Positions 29,853 through 37,840 of a DNA stretch of 64,000 bases are shown piece by piece. Source of the stretch: JASHSH01 sp036490215 (GTDB lineage: Bacteria > Pseudomonadota > Alphaproteobacteria > Rhodospirillales > Magnetospirillaceae); assembly GCA_036490215.1 (NCBI GenBank), contig DASXEH010000034.1, positions 62,001-126,000 on the forward strand. The letters are read 5' to 3'. The translations under genes and the position numbers were made by a program. The notes below the pieces were generated by a model that was not told the origin of the DNA, made no database searches, and was given only the letters and a program-made list of their open reading frames with translations. Within the stretch, counting starts at the first letter, position 1, and each line of letters starts with the position of its first letter.

Positions 29853-30799
29853 CAGCCGTTCCCCGTTTCGTTGCCGGTCATCAGCGCTTCGAGACAGGCC
29901 ATGCGCACGGCCACACCCATTTCGACCTGCTGCAGGATCATCGACCGCTCGACGTCGTCGGCGAGGTCCGAATCGATCTCCACGCCACGGTTCATCGGGC
30001 CGGGATGCATGATCAGCGCATCGGGCTTGGCCATGCGCAGCTTGTCGTAGTCGAGGCCGAAGAAGTGGAAATACTCGCGGACCGAAGCGACATAACTGCC
30101 TTTCATCCGCTCGTTCTGCATGCGCAGCATCATGACAATATCCGCGTCCTCAAGTCCTTCGCGCATGTCGTTGAAGACCTCGACGCCGAGATGCTGGATC
30201 GCGGCCGGGAGCAGGGTGCGCGGCGCGACGAGTCGGACCCGCGCGCCCATCGTGCTGAGCAGATGGATGTTCGACCGCGCCACACGGCTGTGCAGCACAT
30301 CGCCGCAGATCGCCACGGTCAGCCCGTCGAGATGGCCCAACCGGCGGCGGATCGTCAGCGCGTCGAGCAGCGCCTGGGTCGGATGCTCGTTCTGCCCGTC
30401 GCCGGCATTGACCACCGAGCAATTGACCTTCTGCGACAGCAGATGCACCGCGCCCGAGTCGGGATGCCGCACGACCAGCGCATCGATATGCATCGCATTC
30501 AAGGTCATGGCGGTGTCGATCAGAGTCTCGCCCTTGGTTACCGAGCTGGCCGCCACCTGCATATTGATCATGTCCGCGCCCAGGCGTTTGCCGGCCAGTT
30601 CGAAACTGGTGCGGGTGCGGGTCGAGCTTTCGAAGAAGAGATTGATCACCGTCTTGCCGCGCAACGCGCCGCTTTTGCGCTCGGCGGCACGGTTCTGATC
30701 GACGTAACGATCGGCGAGATCGAGGATGTAGGTGATTTCCGATGGCCCCAAACCTTCGATACCGAGGAGATGACGATGGGGATATCGGTTCTGTGTCAT
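29852..30799 (-). CDS. pyrB: Aspartate carbamoyltransferase catalytic chain
   Basis: Second step of pyrimidine synthesis: carbamoyl phosphate plus aspartate to carbamoyl-aspartate. The carbamoyl-phosphate loop SSTRTRTSFELAGKRLGA is near residues 57-74, with HPTQALLDALT and CGDVLHSRVARSN further on. 315 residues, normal length. Its stop shares a base with the start of the dihydroorotase-like gene, supporting a joint complex. Confidence 0.96.
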   Translation of the reverse strand: MTQNRYPHRHLLGIEGLGPSEITYILDLADRYVDQNRAAERKSGALRGKTVINLFFESSTRTRTSFELAGKRLGADMINMQVAASSVTKGETLIDTAMTLNAMHIDALVVRHPDSGAVHLLSQKVNCSVVNAGDGQNEHPTQALLDALTIRRRLGHLDGLTVAICGDVLHSRVARSNIHLLSTMGARVRLVAPRTLLPAAIQHLGVEVFNDMREGLEDADIVMMLRMQNERMKGSYVASVREYFHFFGLDYDKLRMAKPDALIMHPGPMNRGVEIDSDLADDVERSMILQQVEMGVAVRMACLEALMTGNETGNG

Positions 30800-30814
30800 G
30801 GCGCGGACTATATT

Positions 30815-31279
30815 TCAGCCCGGCGCGTCGAGGAAGCCCTGAAGAATGTATGAGGCGGCTAATTTATCCACAAGCTCATCGCGGCGTTTCCGCGAGGCAT
30901 CGGCCTCCAGCAATGTGCGGGTAACGGCGGCCGTGGACAGGCGTTCATCCCAATAGGAAATCGGCATATCGCGGAGTGCGAGGAGGTTGGCGCCGAATTG
31001 GCGGACCGACTGGCAGCGCGACCCTTCGCGCCCATCCATCTCCAAAGGCAGTCCCAGGACCAGCCCGCCGACCTCCTGCTTGTCGATGATCGCAAACAGG
31101 GTCTTGGCATCGGTCCCGAACTTGCCGCGCTGGATCGTGTCATAGGGTGTGGCGATGCTGCGCATCACGTCCGATAGCGCCAGCCCAACCGTTTTGGTGC
31201 CGACATCGAGGCCCAGCACCCGTTGGTTGCGGCCAAGGGCGGCTTTGAGGGCGGCGGGGGCGAGAACGGGCATGGGCAA
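30815..31279 (-). CDS. ruvX: Putative pre-16S rRNA nuclease YqgF/RuvX
   Basis: RNase H-fold protein of 154 residues, involved in 16S rRNA 5'-end maturation and originally called a Holliday-junction resolvase. The fold is marked by VLGLDVGTKTVGLALSD, GLVLGLPLEMDG, WDERLSTAAV and the late DKLAASYILQGFLD. It is 15 bases upstream of pyrB on the same strand and may lead that operon. Confidence 0.92.
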   Translation of the reverse strand: MPMPVLAPAALKAALGRNQRVLGLDVGTKTVGLALSDVMRSIATPYDTIQRGKFGTDAKTLFAIIDKQEVGGLVLGLPLEMDGREGSRCQSVRQFGANLLALRDMPISYWDERLSTAAVTRTLLEADASRKRRDELVDKLAASYILQGFLDAPG

Positions 31280-31337
31280 CGCCTAGCCCAGATCGCGCGC
31301 GATTGACAGGGGGAAAGCCGCCTCGTGTAATGGCGTC

Positions 31338-31775
31338 ATGGCTGAGATTTCTGATGTCATCGGCGTCTGGCGGCTGCGCGCCTTCTATCTGGAAGATCCG
31401 CAAACCGGTAAGCGCTTCGATCCTTATGGCGCCGACCCCAGCGGCACATTGATCCTGCATCCCGGGGGCCGCATGGCCGCCGTGGCCACACCCTCGAACC
31501 AGGTGCGCCCAAAATCCGACGCCGAACTGGCTGATGCCTTCCGCCGGATGATTGCCTATTCAGGACGATATCGCCTCGAACCGCCCGACCGCTTCGTCAC
31601 CACCGTCGACACGGCCTGGTTCCAACCCTGGGTCGGCACGGAACAGGCTCGGACATTCCGGCTCGATGGCGACAATCTCCATATCACCGCAGCGCCGGCT
31701 AAGACGCCGCATACGGGCGATGCGCTTGTCGTCGGCGTGTTGTCCTGGGTGCGCGAGGGCGCGTCTACTTCTTAG
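31338..31775 (+). CDS. Lipocalin-like domain protein
   Basis: 145-residue protein resembling the small cytoplasmic lipocalin-like family: GVWRLRAFYLED at the start, GTLILHPGGRMAAV, an AYSGRYRLEP strand and a C-terminal VLSWVRE. No signal peptide is seen. Function unknown; such proteins are thought to form a beta-barrel. Its end overlaps the end of convergent msrB by 11 bases. Confidence 0.7.
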   Translation: MAEISDVIGVWRLRAFYLEDPQTGKRFDPYGADPSGTLILHPGGRMAAVATPSNQVRPKSDAELADAFRRMIAYSGRYRLEPPDRFVTTVDTAWFQPWVGTEQARTFRLDGDNLHITAAPAKTPHTGDALVVGVLSWVREGASTS

Positions 31776-32163
31776 GATCTAGCTTGAGCGACGCCGAGTT
31801 GATGCAATAGCGCAATCCGGTCGGGCCGGGGCCATCGGGGAAGACATGGCCAAGATGGGAATCGCATTTCGAGCACAGAACCTCGGTGCGCACCATGCCG
31901 TGGGTTTGGTCGCTCTCCTCATCGACCGCAGCCGCCGTCTTGGGTGCGGTGAAGCTCGGCCAGCCGCAATGGGAATCGAACTTGGCCTCGGAGGCGAACA
32001 ATTCCTGGCCGCAGGCGATGCAGCGATAAGTGCCCGGGGTGGACGTCTTCTCGTATTCGCCGGTAAAGGGCCGTTCCGTGGCCTTCTGGCGTGTGACCGC
32101 GTATTGCATCGGCGTCAGCGCCGCCCGCCATTCCGCATCGGATTTCACGACTTTATCGGCCAT
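31765..32163 (-). CDS. msrB: Peptide-methionine (R)-S-oxide reductase
   Basis: Repairs methionine-R-sulfoxide in proteins. The start is the ATG at 32163, seven bases after a strong GGAGGAG site; an in-frame ATG at 32178 lies upstream of that site and is less likely. Two zinc-binding CxxC pairs are present (CIACG, CSKCDSHLGHVF), as is the catalytic cysteine in LRYCINSASL. 132 residues. Confidence 0.94.
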   Translation of the reverse strand: MADKVVKSDAEWRAALTPMQYAVTRQKATERPFTGEYEKTSTPGTYRCIACGQELFASEAKFDSHCGWPSFTAPKTAAAVDEESDQTHGMVRTEVLCSKCDSHLGHVFPDGPGPTGLRYCINSASLKLDPKK

Positions 32164-32224
32164 GTTTCGCTCCTCCATCCGAGTTCCGGATGGATATAGG
32201 ATGGGGTTGGACGTCGCGAAAGGC

Positions 32225-32536
32225 TCAGGCGCGCTTCTTATCTTTGGCCTTGATATAGGCCTTCAGCACCGAATTGATGCGCGTCTGCCAGCGCGGCCCG
32301 GTTCCGCGGAAATGCTTCAACACATCGCCGTCGAGGCGGATGCTGATCATCTGCTTGTCGGGATAGACGAGTTCGGCATCCTTAAACCACTCTTCGTCAA
32401 AGAGGGGGGCCGCGTCAGGATCGTTGGCTACCGCGCGTTCGATATCTTTATCGGTCAGCGCATCGACGCGCTTCCAATCCGTTTTTCCCTTACGAGGATT
32501 TTTCAGAGAACGCCTTACGGTACGCTGTTCGCTCAC
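32225..32536 (-). CDS. brnA: BrnA-type antitoxin
   Basis: 103-residue DNA-binding antitoxin of the BrnT/BrnA type II system. The N terminus is basic; the C-terminal half holds the BrnA ribbon-helix-helix-like segment (KQMISIRLDGDVLKHF, then GPRWQTRINSVLKAYI). It overlaps brnT by 47 bases on the same strand, toxin first, as usual for brnTA. BrnA normally represses its own promoter. Confidence 0.9.
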   Translation of the reverse strand: MSEQRTVRRSLKNPRKGKTDWKRVDALTDKDIERAVANDPDAAPLFDEEWFKDAELVYPDKQMISIRLDGDVLKHFRGTGPRWQTRINSVLKAYIKAKDKKRA

Positions 32537-32780
32537 CTTGCCTCGCTCGACGTGCCGATATCAATCGACACACCTCATCACGCGTTGTGAAGATGACGGC
32601 TATGGGGCGATGCTCAAGAACACCGATCGCCATAAGTCGCTCTTCACCATTTGCTCCAGGTCGAGCCGACTGGATATGAATCGGCCCCCGAAAAATAAGC
32701 ATCGCTTCTTCAAAGTCGATGCCGTGCTTTTCTAGATTCGTCTCGCGTTTGCGCGAGTCCCATTCGAAATCACCAAACAT
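32490..32780 (-). CDS. brnT: BrnT-type ribonuclease toxin
   Basis: Toxin of the BrnT family (RelE-like fold RNase), about 96 residues. Family marks are the N-terminal FEWDSRKRETNLEKHGIDFEEA, the middle GEERLMAIGVLEHRPIAVIFTTR, and RLISARRARQGERTAYR with the basic catalytic-site residues. The ATG at 32780 is chosen because GGAG lies 9 bases upstream; a GTG at 32795 would give five more residues. Confidence 0.88.
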   Translation of the reverse strand: MFGDFEWDSRKRETNLEKHGIDFEEAMLIFRGPIHIQSARPGANGEERLMAIGVLEHRPIAVIFTTRDEVCRLISARRARQGERTAYRKAFSEKSS

Positions 32781-32892
32781 GGGAACGATCTCCACAGCCG
32801 GGCGTAGTACCCGGCTTCGCGATATGTAAATTTCACGGCAGATCTCCTTTCGTCTGGTTCTCCACGAAGAGCGGAGAATGATCGATGAGATG

Positions 32893-32910
32893 TATATACA
32901 ATTGCATATA
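32893..32910. promoter_or_regulatory. Candidate BrnA operator (AT-rich palindrome)
   Basis: 18-bp palindrome TATATACAATTGCATATA with one mismatched pair, 113 bases upstream of the brnT start in an AT-rich patch unlike the surrounding GC-rich DNA. BrnA autoregulation is known for the family; that this is the binding site is inference. The rest of the gap 32,781-33,051 holds no gene I can support. Confidence 0.4.
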
Positions 32911-33051
32911 TGAGTGATTTAATCAACTGATTCCATTGGCGCTCCTTTGTACAAGGTGATTTTTCATCGTTGCGCTAGACGTTGCGCCCACCTTGCGCCC
33001 TCTGCTACTTTCCGCGCCTTCCCAAAGAGATATCCTCCCAGAGATATTCCC

Positions 33052-33339
33052 ATGGCCATTGATCGCACCACCGTCCGCAACATCGCCACGCTCGCACGCC
33101 TTGCCGTCAAGGACGAGGAGCTCGATCCCATCGCCGGCGAGCTTTCCAACATCTTCCAATTCATCGAGCAATTGGCCGAGGTGAATACCGATGGCGTCGC
33201 GCCGATGACCAGCGTCGCCCATATGGACCTGCCGCGCCGCGCCGATGAGGTGACCGACGGCAATAAGCGCGATGCCGTTCTGGCGAACGCGCCCGAGAAA
33301 TTCGACGGGTTCTACCTCGTGCCGAAGGTGGTCGAATAA
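33052..33339 (+). CDS. gatC: Asp/Glu-tRNA amidotransferase subunit C
   Basis: Small subunit (95 residues) that stabilises GatA on GatB in the enzyme converting Glu-tRNA-Gln and Asp-tRNA-Asn to Gln- and Asn-tRNA. The start is the ATG at 33052 (MAIDRTTVRNIATLARLAV), which matches the family; the frame is open 35 codons further up without similarity. The C terminus FDGFYLVPKVVE is typical. The last base of the stop is the first of gatA. Confidence 0.94.
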   Translation: MAIDRTTVRNIATLARLAVKDEELDPIAGELSNIFQFIEQLAEVNTDGVAPMTSVAHMDLPRRADEVTDGNKRDAVLANAPEKFDGFYLVPKVVE

Positions 33340-34814
33340 TGGCCGCGCTCACTCACCTGACTCTGGCCGAAGCCCGTGACGGGCTGCGCAAGAAAACCTT
33401 CTCGGCGGTCGAACTGGCTCAGGCCGGTATTGCCGCGGTCGAAGCCAACCGGCACCTCAATGCCTTCGTCACCGAGACGCCCGAACTGGCGCTGAAGCTG
33501 GCGAAAGAGTCCGACGCGCGCCTCAGCAAGAACGAAGGCGGGGCGATGGAAGGCGTGCCTGTCGCCATCAAAGACCTGTTCTGCACCGAAGGCGTGCGCA
33601 CCACGGCCAGCTCGAAGATTCTCGAGAATTTCGTGCCGCCTTATGAGTCGACCGTCACCACCAATATGCGCAAGGCCGGCGCGGTGATGCTGGGCAAGAC
33701 AGCGATGGACGAGTTCGCGATGGGGTCGTCGACCACCACCAACGCCTATGGCGTGGTCGAGAATCCGTGGAAGCGCAAAGGCTCGAACGCCAAGCTGGTG
33801 CCCGGCGGTTCGTCCGGCGGTTCGGCCGCCATGGTCGCGGCCCGCGTGGCCTATGGCGCGACCGGCACCGACACCGGCGGCTCGATCCGCCAGCCGGCCA
33901 GTTTTACCGGCATCGTCGGGCTGAAGCCGACCTATGGTCGCTGCTCGCGCTGGGGCATCGTCGCCTTCGCCTCGTCGCTCGACCAGGCTGGGCCGATGAC
34001 CCGCACCGTGCGCGACGCGGCGATCATGCTCGGCGCGATGGCCGGGCATGATCCGAAGGATTCGACCTCGGCGCCGATCGCCGTGCCCGATTTCGAAGCC
34101 GCGCTGACCGGCGACGTGAAAGGCCTCAAGATCGGCATTCCCAAGGAATACCGGCCCGAGGGCCTGTCCGCCGAGATCCAAGCGCTGTGGGACAAAGGCA
34201 TCGATCTGCTGAAGAAGGCCGGCGCGTCGCCGGTCGAGATCAGCCTGCCGCACACCAAATACGCGCTGCCGACCTATTACATCGTGGCGCCCGCCGAGGC
34301 GTCCTCGAATCTGGCGCGCTATGACGGCGTGCGCTTCGGCCTGCGCAAGGACGGCAACACGCTCGACGAACTCTACGCCAACACCCGCGCGGCTGGTTTC
34401 GGACCCGAAGTGCGCCGGCGCATCATGATCGGCACCTATGTGCTCTCGGCCGGCTATTACGACGCTTACTACGCCAAGGCGCAGAAGGTGCGGACCCTGA
34501 TCGCCAAGGACTTCACCGAAGCGTTCAAGACCGTCGACGTCATCCTGACGCCGACCGCGCCCAGCACCGCGTTCGCCATCGGCGAGAACGAGGCCGATCC
34601 GGTGACGATGTGGCTGAACGATGTGTTCACCGTGCCCACGAGTCTCGCGGGCCTACCGGGCCTGTCGCTGCCGGGCGGTCTGTCGGGCGACGGCTTGCCG
34701 CTGGGGCTGCAGCTGATTGGGCGCCCGTTCGACGAAGTGACGGTGCTGCGCGTGGCCGACGCCTTGGAAAAGGCAATCGGCTTCGATGCGCTGCCGCCGG
34801 GGATTGGAGGCTGA
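33339..34814 (+). CDS. gatA: Asp/Glu-tRNA amidotransferase subunit A
   Basis: Amidase-signature subunit that releases ammonia from glutamine for tRNA transamidation. Catalytic Lys is in VPVAIKDLF (about residue 78), and the Ser-cisSer elements are PGGSSGGSAA and GTDTGGSIRQP near residues 150-180. 491 residues. It sits between gatC (TAATG overlap) and gatB in one operon. Confidence 0.96.
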   Translation: MAALTHLTLAEARDGLRKKTFSAVELAQAGIAAVEANRHLNAFVTETPELALKLAKESDARLSKNEGGAMEGVPVAIKDLFCTEGVRTTASSKILENFVPPYESTVTTNMRKAGAVMLGKTAMDEFAMGSSTTTNAYGVVENPWKRKGSNAKLVPGGSSGGSAAMVAARVAYGATGTDTGGSIRQPASFTGIVGLKPTYGRCSRWGIVAFASSLDQAGPMTRTVRDAAIMLGAMAGHDPKDSTSAPIAVPDFEAALTGDVKGLKIGIPKEYRPEGLSAEIQALWDKGIDLLKKAGASPVEISLPHTKYALPTYYIVAPAEASSNLARYDGVRFGLRKDGNTLDELYANTRAAGFGPEVRRRIMIGTYVLSAGYYDAYYAKAQKVRTLIAKDFTEAFKTVDVILTPTAPSTAFAIGENEADPVTMWLNDVFTVPTSLAGLPGLSLPGGLSGDGLPLGLQLIGRPFDEVTVLRVADALEKAIGFDALPPGIGG

Positions 34815-34815
34815 G

Positions 34816-36276
34816 ATGGCCGACTACATCATCGAAGGAAACACCGGCACCTGGGAGACCGTGATCGGTCTCGAAGTCCATGCGCAGGTGACCAGCAAGT
34901 CGAAACTGTTCTCGGGCGCGGCCACCGAGTTCGGCGCCGAGCCCAACACTCAGGTTTCGCTGGTCGATGCGGCCATGCCCGGCATGCTGCCGGTCATCAA
35001 CGGCTACTGCGTCGAGCAGGCGGTGCGCACTGGTTTGGGCATACGCGCGCAGATCAACCTGACCTCGGTGTTCGCGCGTAAGAACTACTTCTACGCCGAT
35101 CTGCCGCAGGGTTATCAGATCAGCCAGTATGAAAGCCCGATCGTGGGCGAGGGCGAAGTGGTCCTCGACATGAAGGATGGCAGCACCCGCCGCATCGGCA
35201 TCGAGCGCCTGCATCTCGAGCAGGACGCGGGCAAGAGCCTGCACGATCAGCATCCGTCGAAATCGTTCATCGATCTGAACCGCGCCGGCGTGGCGCTGAT
35301 GGAGATCGTGTCGCGGCCGGATATGCGCAGCCCGGAAGAGGCGGCGACCTATCTGACCAAGCTGCGCTCGATCCTGCGCTATCTCGGCACCTGCGACGGC
35401 AACATGCAGGAAGGCAGCATGCGCTGCGACGCCAATGTGTCGGTGCGCAAGCCGGGTGAAAAGGAATACCGCACGCGCTGCGAGATCAAGAACCTCAACT
35501 CGATCCGTTTCCTGCAGCAGGCGATCGACTACGAAGCGCGCCGTCATGTCGAGGTCTATGAGAACGGCGGCACGATCCGCCAGGAAACGCGGCTCTACGA
35601 CTCGGGCAAGGGCGAAACCCGCTCGATGCGCAGCAAGGAACAGGCGCATGACTACCGCTATTTCCCCGATCCGGACCTGCTGCCGCTGGTGGTGACGCAA
35701 AGCTTCGTGGACGGGATCAAGGGCGGCTTGCCGGAACTGCCCGACGAGAAGAAGGCGCGGTTCATCGGCGACTATGGCCTGTCGCCTTACGACGCCAGCG
35801 TGCTGGTGGCGGAACGGGCCTCGGCCGATTTCTACGAGGCCGTGGCCAAGGGCCGCGATGCGAAACTCGCCGCTAATTGGGTGACCGGCGACTTCTTCGG
35901 CGCTCTCAACAGAACCGGCAAGACGATTGAAACGACTCCGGTTTCGGCTGGCGACCTTGGCGCGCTGATCGACCTGATCAAGGACGGCACGCTGTCAGGT
36001 TCGCTGGCCAAGCAGGTCTTCGAGATCATGGTCGACACCGGCAAGGCGCCGGCGGCGATCGTGGAAGAGAAGGGGCTGCGCCAGGTCACCGATACCGGCG
36101 CGATCGAGACGGCGATCGATGCCGTCATGGCCGCCAATGCCGACAAGGTCGCCGAGTACCGCAGCGGCAAAGAGAAGCTGTTCGGCTTCTTCGTCGGCCA
36201 GGTGATGAAGGCGATGGCCGGCAAGGGCAACCCGGCGCTGGTCAACGAGACACTGAAGAAAAAGCTCGCGGGCTAG
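34816..36276 (+). CDS. gatB: Asp/Glu-tRNA amidotransferase subunit B
   Basis: tRNA-binding kinase subunit of GatCAB. The ATG at 34816 follows a GGAGG site by five bases and gives the normal N terminus; the open frame starting further up lies in gatA. Conserved stretches are ETVIGLEVHAQV, ARKNYFYADLPQGYQISQ, RLHLEQDAGKS and CDANVSVR, with a C-terminal YqeY-like helical domain. 486 residues. A complete gatCAB suggests that Gln-tRNA (and perhaps Asn-tRNA) is made indirectly. Confidence 0.96.
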   Translation: MADYIIEGNTGTWETVIGLEVHAQVTSKSKLFSGAATEFGAEPNTQVSLVDAAMPGMLPVINGYCVEQAVRTGLGIRAQINLTSVFARKNYFYADLPQGYQISQYESPIVGEGEVVLDMKDGSTRRIGIERLHLEQDAGKSLHDQHPSKSFIDLNRAGVALMEIVSRPDMRSPEEAATYLTKLRSILRYLGTCDGNMQEGSMRCDANVSVRKPGEKEYRTRCEIKNLNSIRFLQQAIDYEARRHVEVYENGGTIRQETRLYDSGKGETRSMRSKEQAHDYRYFPDPDLLPLVVTQSFVDGIKGGLPELPDEKKARFIGDYGLSPYDASVLVAERASADFYEAVAKGRDAKLAANWVTGDFFGALNRTGKTIETTPVSAGDLGALIDLIKDGTLSGSLAKQVFEIMVDTGKAPAAIVEEKGLRQVTDTGAIETAIDAVMAANADKVAEYRSGKEKLFGFFVGQVMKAMAGKGNPALVNETLKKKLAG

Positions 36277-36289
36277 GTTCTTTCCCACA

Positions 36290-36330
36290 CGTCACCCCGG
36301 AAGCGCGCAGCGCTGTCCGGGGTCCATGTG
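36290..36330 (+). repeat. Palindromic repeat, left copy flanking the GIY-YIG gene
   Basis: 41-base element whose core folds as a hairpin: stem CCCCGGA/TCCGGGG, an inner stem AGCGC/GCGCT, and a three-base loop. An inverted copy lies at 36,653-36,693 with 36 of 41 positions identical. The two copies enclose only the GIY-YIG gene. It begins 13 bases after the gatB stop and may also act as a terminator. Confidence 0.8.
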
Positions 36331-36357
36331 GCCGCGGCACCAATGCGGGCGAGGGGA

Positions 36358-36648
36358 ATGAAACACCCGAGCGTCTACATTCTGACCAATAAGCCGCGCG
36401 GGACATTTTACGTCGGCGTTACGAGCGATCTCGCCAAGCGTATCTGGGAGCACAAAAATCACGTCGTCGAAGGGTTCACGGAACGCTACGGGCTTCATAT
36501 CTTGGTCTATTTCGAATCCCACGAGACCATGCTCGAGGCGATCACACGCGAGAAGAAACTAAAGCGGTGGAGGAGAGCGTGGAAAATCGCGCTCGTCGAA
36601 AAGGACAACCCGGACTGGCTCGATCTTTATGGCCAGATCCAAGCGTAG
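36358..36648 (+). CDS. GIY-YIG nuclease superfamily protein
   Basis: 96-residue single-domain GIY-YIG endonuclease-like protein. The GIY and YIG halves are seen as VYILTN and FYVGVTSDL; the catalytic Arg is in LAKRIWEHK and the Glu is probably in REKKLKRWRRAWK. This is the common small family (UPF0213/YhbQ-like) of unknown role. The ATG at 36358 fits the family start; G-rich DNA just upstream could serve as ribosome site. An in-frame GTG at 36328 falls inside the left repeat and is less likely. Flanking inverted palindromes suggest a compact mobile or domesticated unit. Confidence 0.85.
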   Translation: MKHPSVYILTNKPRGTFYVGVTSDLAKRIWEHKNHVVEGFTERYGLHILVYFESHETMLEAITREKKLKRWRRAWKIALVEKDNPDWLDLYGQIQA

Positions 36649-36652
36649 CCGA

Positions 36653-36693
36653 CAGATGGACCCCGGATAACGCTTCGCGTTTCCGGGGTGACG
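36653..36693 (-). repeat. Palindromic repeat, right (inverted) copy flanking the GIY-YIG gene
   Basis: Inverted copy of the element at 36,290-36,330. The outer stem is unchanged. One inner base pair differs as a compensated pair (G-C in the left copy, A-T here), and the other differences fall in the loop, the bulge and near the outer end. It starts a few bases after the GIY-YIG stop and ends 9 bases before the azlC start. Confidence 0.8.
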
Positions 36694-36702
36694 CCTAAAA
36701 CA

Positions 36703-37431
36703 ATGGATTCGGGTTCCGCATTCGCCCGGTTCGGGCGCGGCATAAGGCTGGCCGCGCCGGTCGGGCTGACTTACATCCCGGTGGCCTTTTCCCTCGGATT
36801 GCTGGCGGTGCGGGCGGGGATGTCGCCCTGGATCGCGGCGTTGATGTCGGCGATCGTCTTTGCCGGCGCCAGCCAGTTCGCCGCGCTGGCGATGATGCGC
36901 GCGATGACGCCGACGCCCGAGATCGTGCTGGCGACGCTGTTCATCAATCTGCGCCATATCGTCTTCAACCTGGCGCTGCTGCCCAAGCTCGGCATCCGCT
37001 CGCTGGTCATGCGCACGCTGGTCGCGATGATCATGACCGACGAAGCCTTCACCTTCGGCTCGCTCTCCACCGATGCCGGCATCCGCACTCAGGCCGGCAT
37101 GCTGGGGCTTTCGGGCACGCTGTGGATTTGCTGGAACGGGGGCACCTTGGCGGGCGCGCTGCTGACACCAACCTTGCCCGCGCTGCTCAACGACTCGCTC
37201 GGCATCATGATCTACGGGCTATTCCTCGGCCTGCTGGTGCCCGCGCTCAAGAAACTGCCCAAGGCGGTCATCATCTCGGCCGCCGCGATCGCGATTCATA
37301 CGGTTGCGCGCCAATTCATCCCGCCCGGCTGGGCGATGGTAGCGGCGATCCTGGGCGGGGCCACCTTCGGGCCACTGTTCAACATCGGCGGCGATACCGA
37401 CAAGGCGGAGCAGGTGGCCAATGTCGACTGA
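36703..37431 (+). CDS. azlC: AzlC family branched-chain amino-acid exporter, large subunit
   Basis: Inner-membrane protein of about 242 residues with roughly seven helices. Family marks are GLTYIPVAFSLGLLAVRAGM, GASQFAALAMM and NLRHIVFNLAL. With AzlD it exports branched-chain amino acids in characterised bacteria. The ATG at 36703 is chosen because the upstream GTG (36688) lies inside the palindromic repeat. No good ribosome site is visible, so the repeat insertion may have altered the leader. Confidence 0.85.
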   Translation: MDSGSAFARFGRGIRLAAPVGLTYIPVAFSLGLLAVRAGMSPWIAALMSAIVFAGASQFAALAMMRAMTPTPEIVLATLFINLRHIVFNLALLPKLGIRSLVMRTLVAMIMTDEAFTFGSLSTDAGIRTQAGMLGLSGTLWICWNGGTLAGALLTPTLPALLNDSLGIMIYGLFLGLLVPALKKLPKAVIISAAAIAIHTVARQFIPPGWAMVAAILGGATFGPLFNIGGDTDKAEQVANVD

Positions 37432-37726
37432 GTTGATCATGGTGCTCGGCATGTCGGCGGTGACGATGATCCCGCGCGCACTGCCCGCACTGTTCGCCGG
37501 ACGTTGGCAGCCGCCGCGCAAGGTCCGCCAGTGGCTCGACGCGGTGCCCTATGCCGCGCTGGGCGCGCTGGTGTTCCCGGGCATCATCACGTCGGACATC
37601 ACTCATTGGCAGGCTGGGGCCGCGGCGGGCGTCGCATCGCTGGTCGCGGCACTGCTGCGCGCACCGGCCTTCATCTGCGGGGCAGTGGCGGTGGGTGCGG
37701 CGATCGTCGTACGGTTGATCAGCTGA
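37421..37726 (+). CDS. azlD: AzlD domain protein, small exporter subunit
   Basis: 101-residue membrane protein with four helices, overlapping the end of azlC by 11 bases. The AzlD pattern is visible: MSAVTMIPRALPALFAGRW, VRQWLDAVPYAALGALVFPG. It is the partner needed for AzlC function. Confidence 0.86.
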   Translation: MSTELIMVLGMSAVTMIPRALPALFAGRWQPPRKVRQWLDAVPYAALGALVFPGIITSDITHWQAGAAAGVASLVAALLRAPAFICGAVAVGAAIVVRLIS

Positions 37727-37840
37727 ACCGTTCCAATAGCGCACAAAAATTACGCGCCGCTGACCGCGAATTGTCGTGTACGGAGAAGCTGTCCCTGACA
37801 TACGATACTTCCCAATAAGCCATCTGTATTGGGGGGATGC

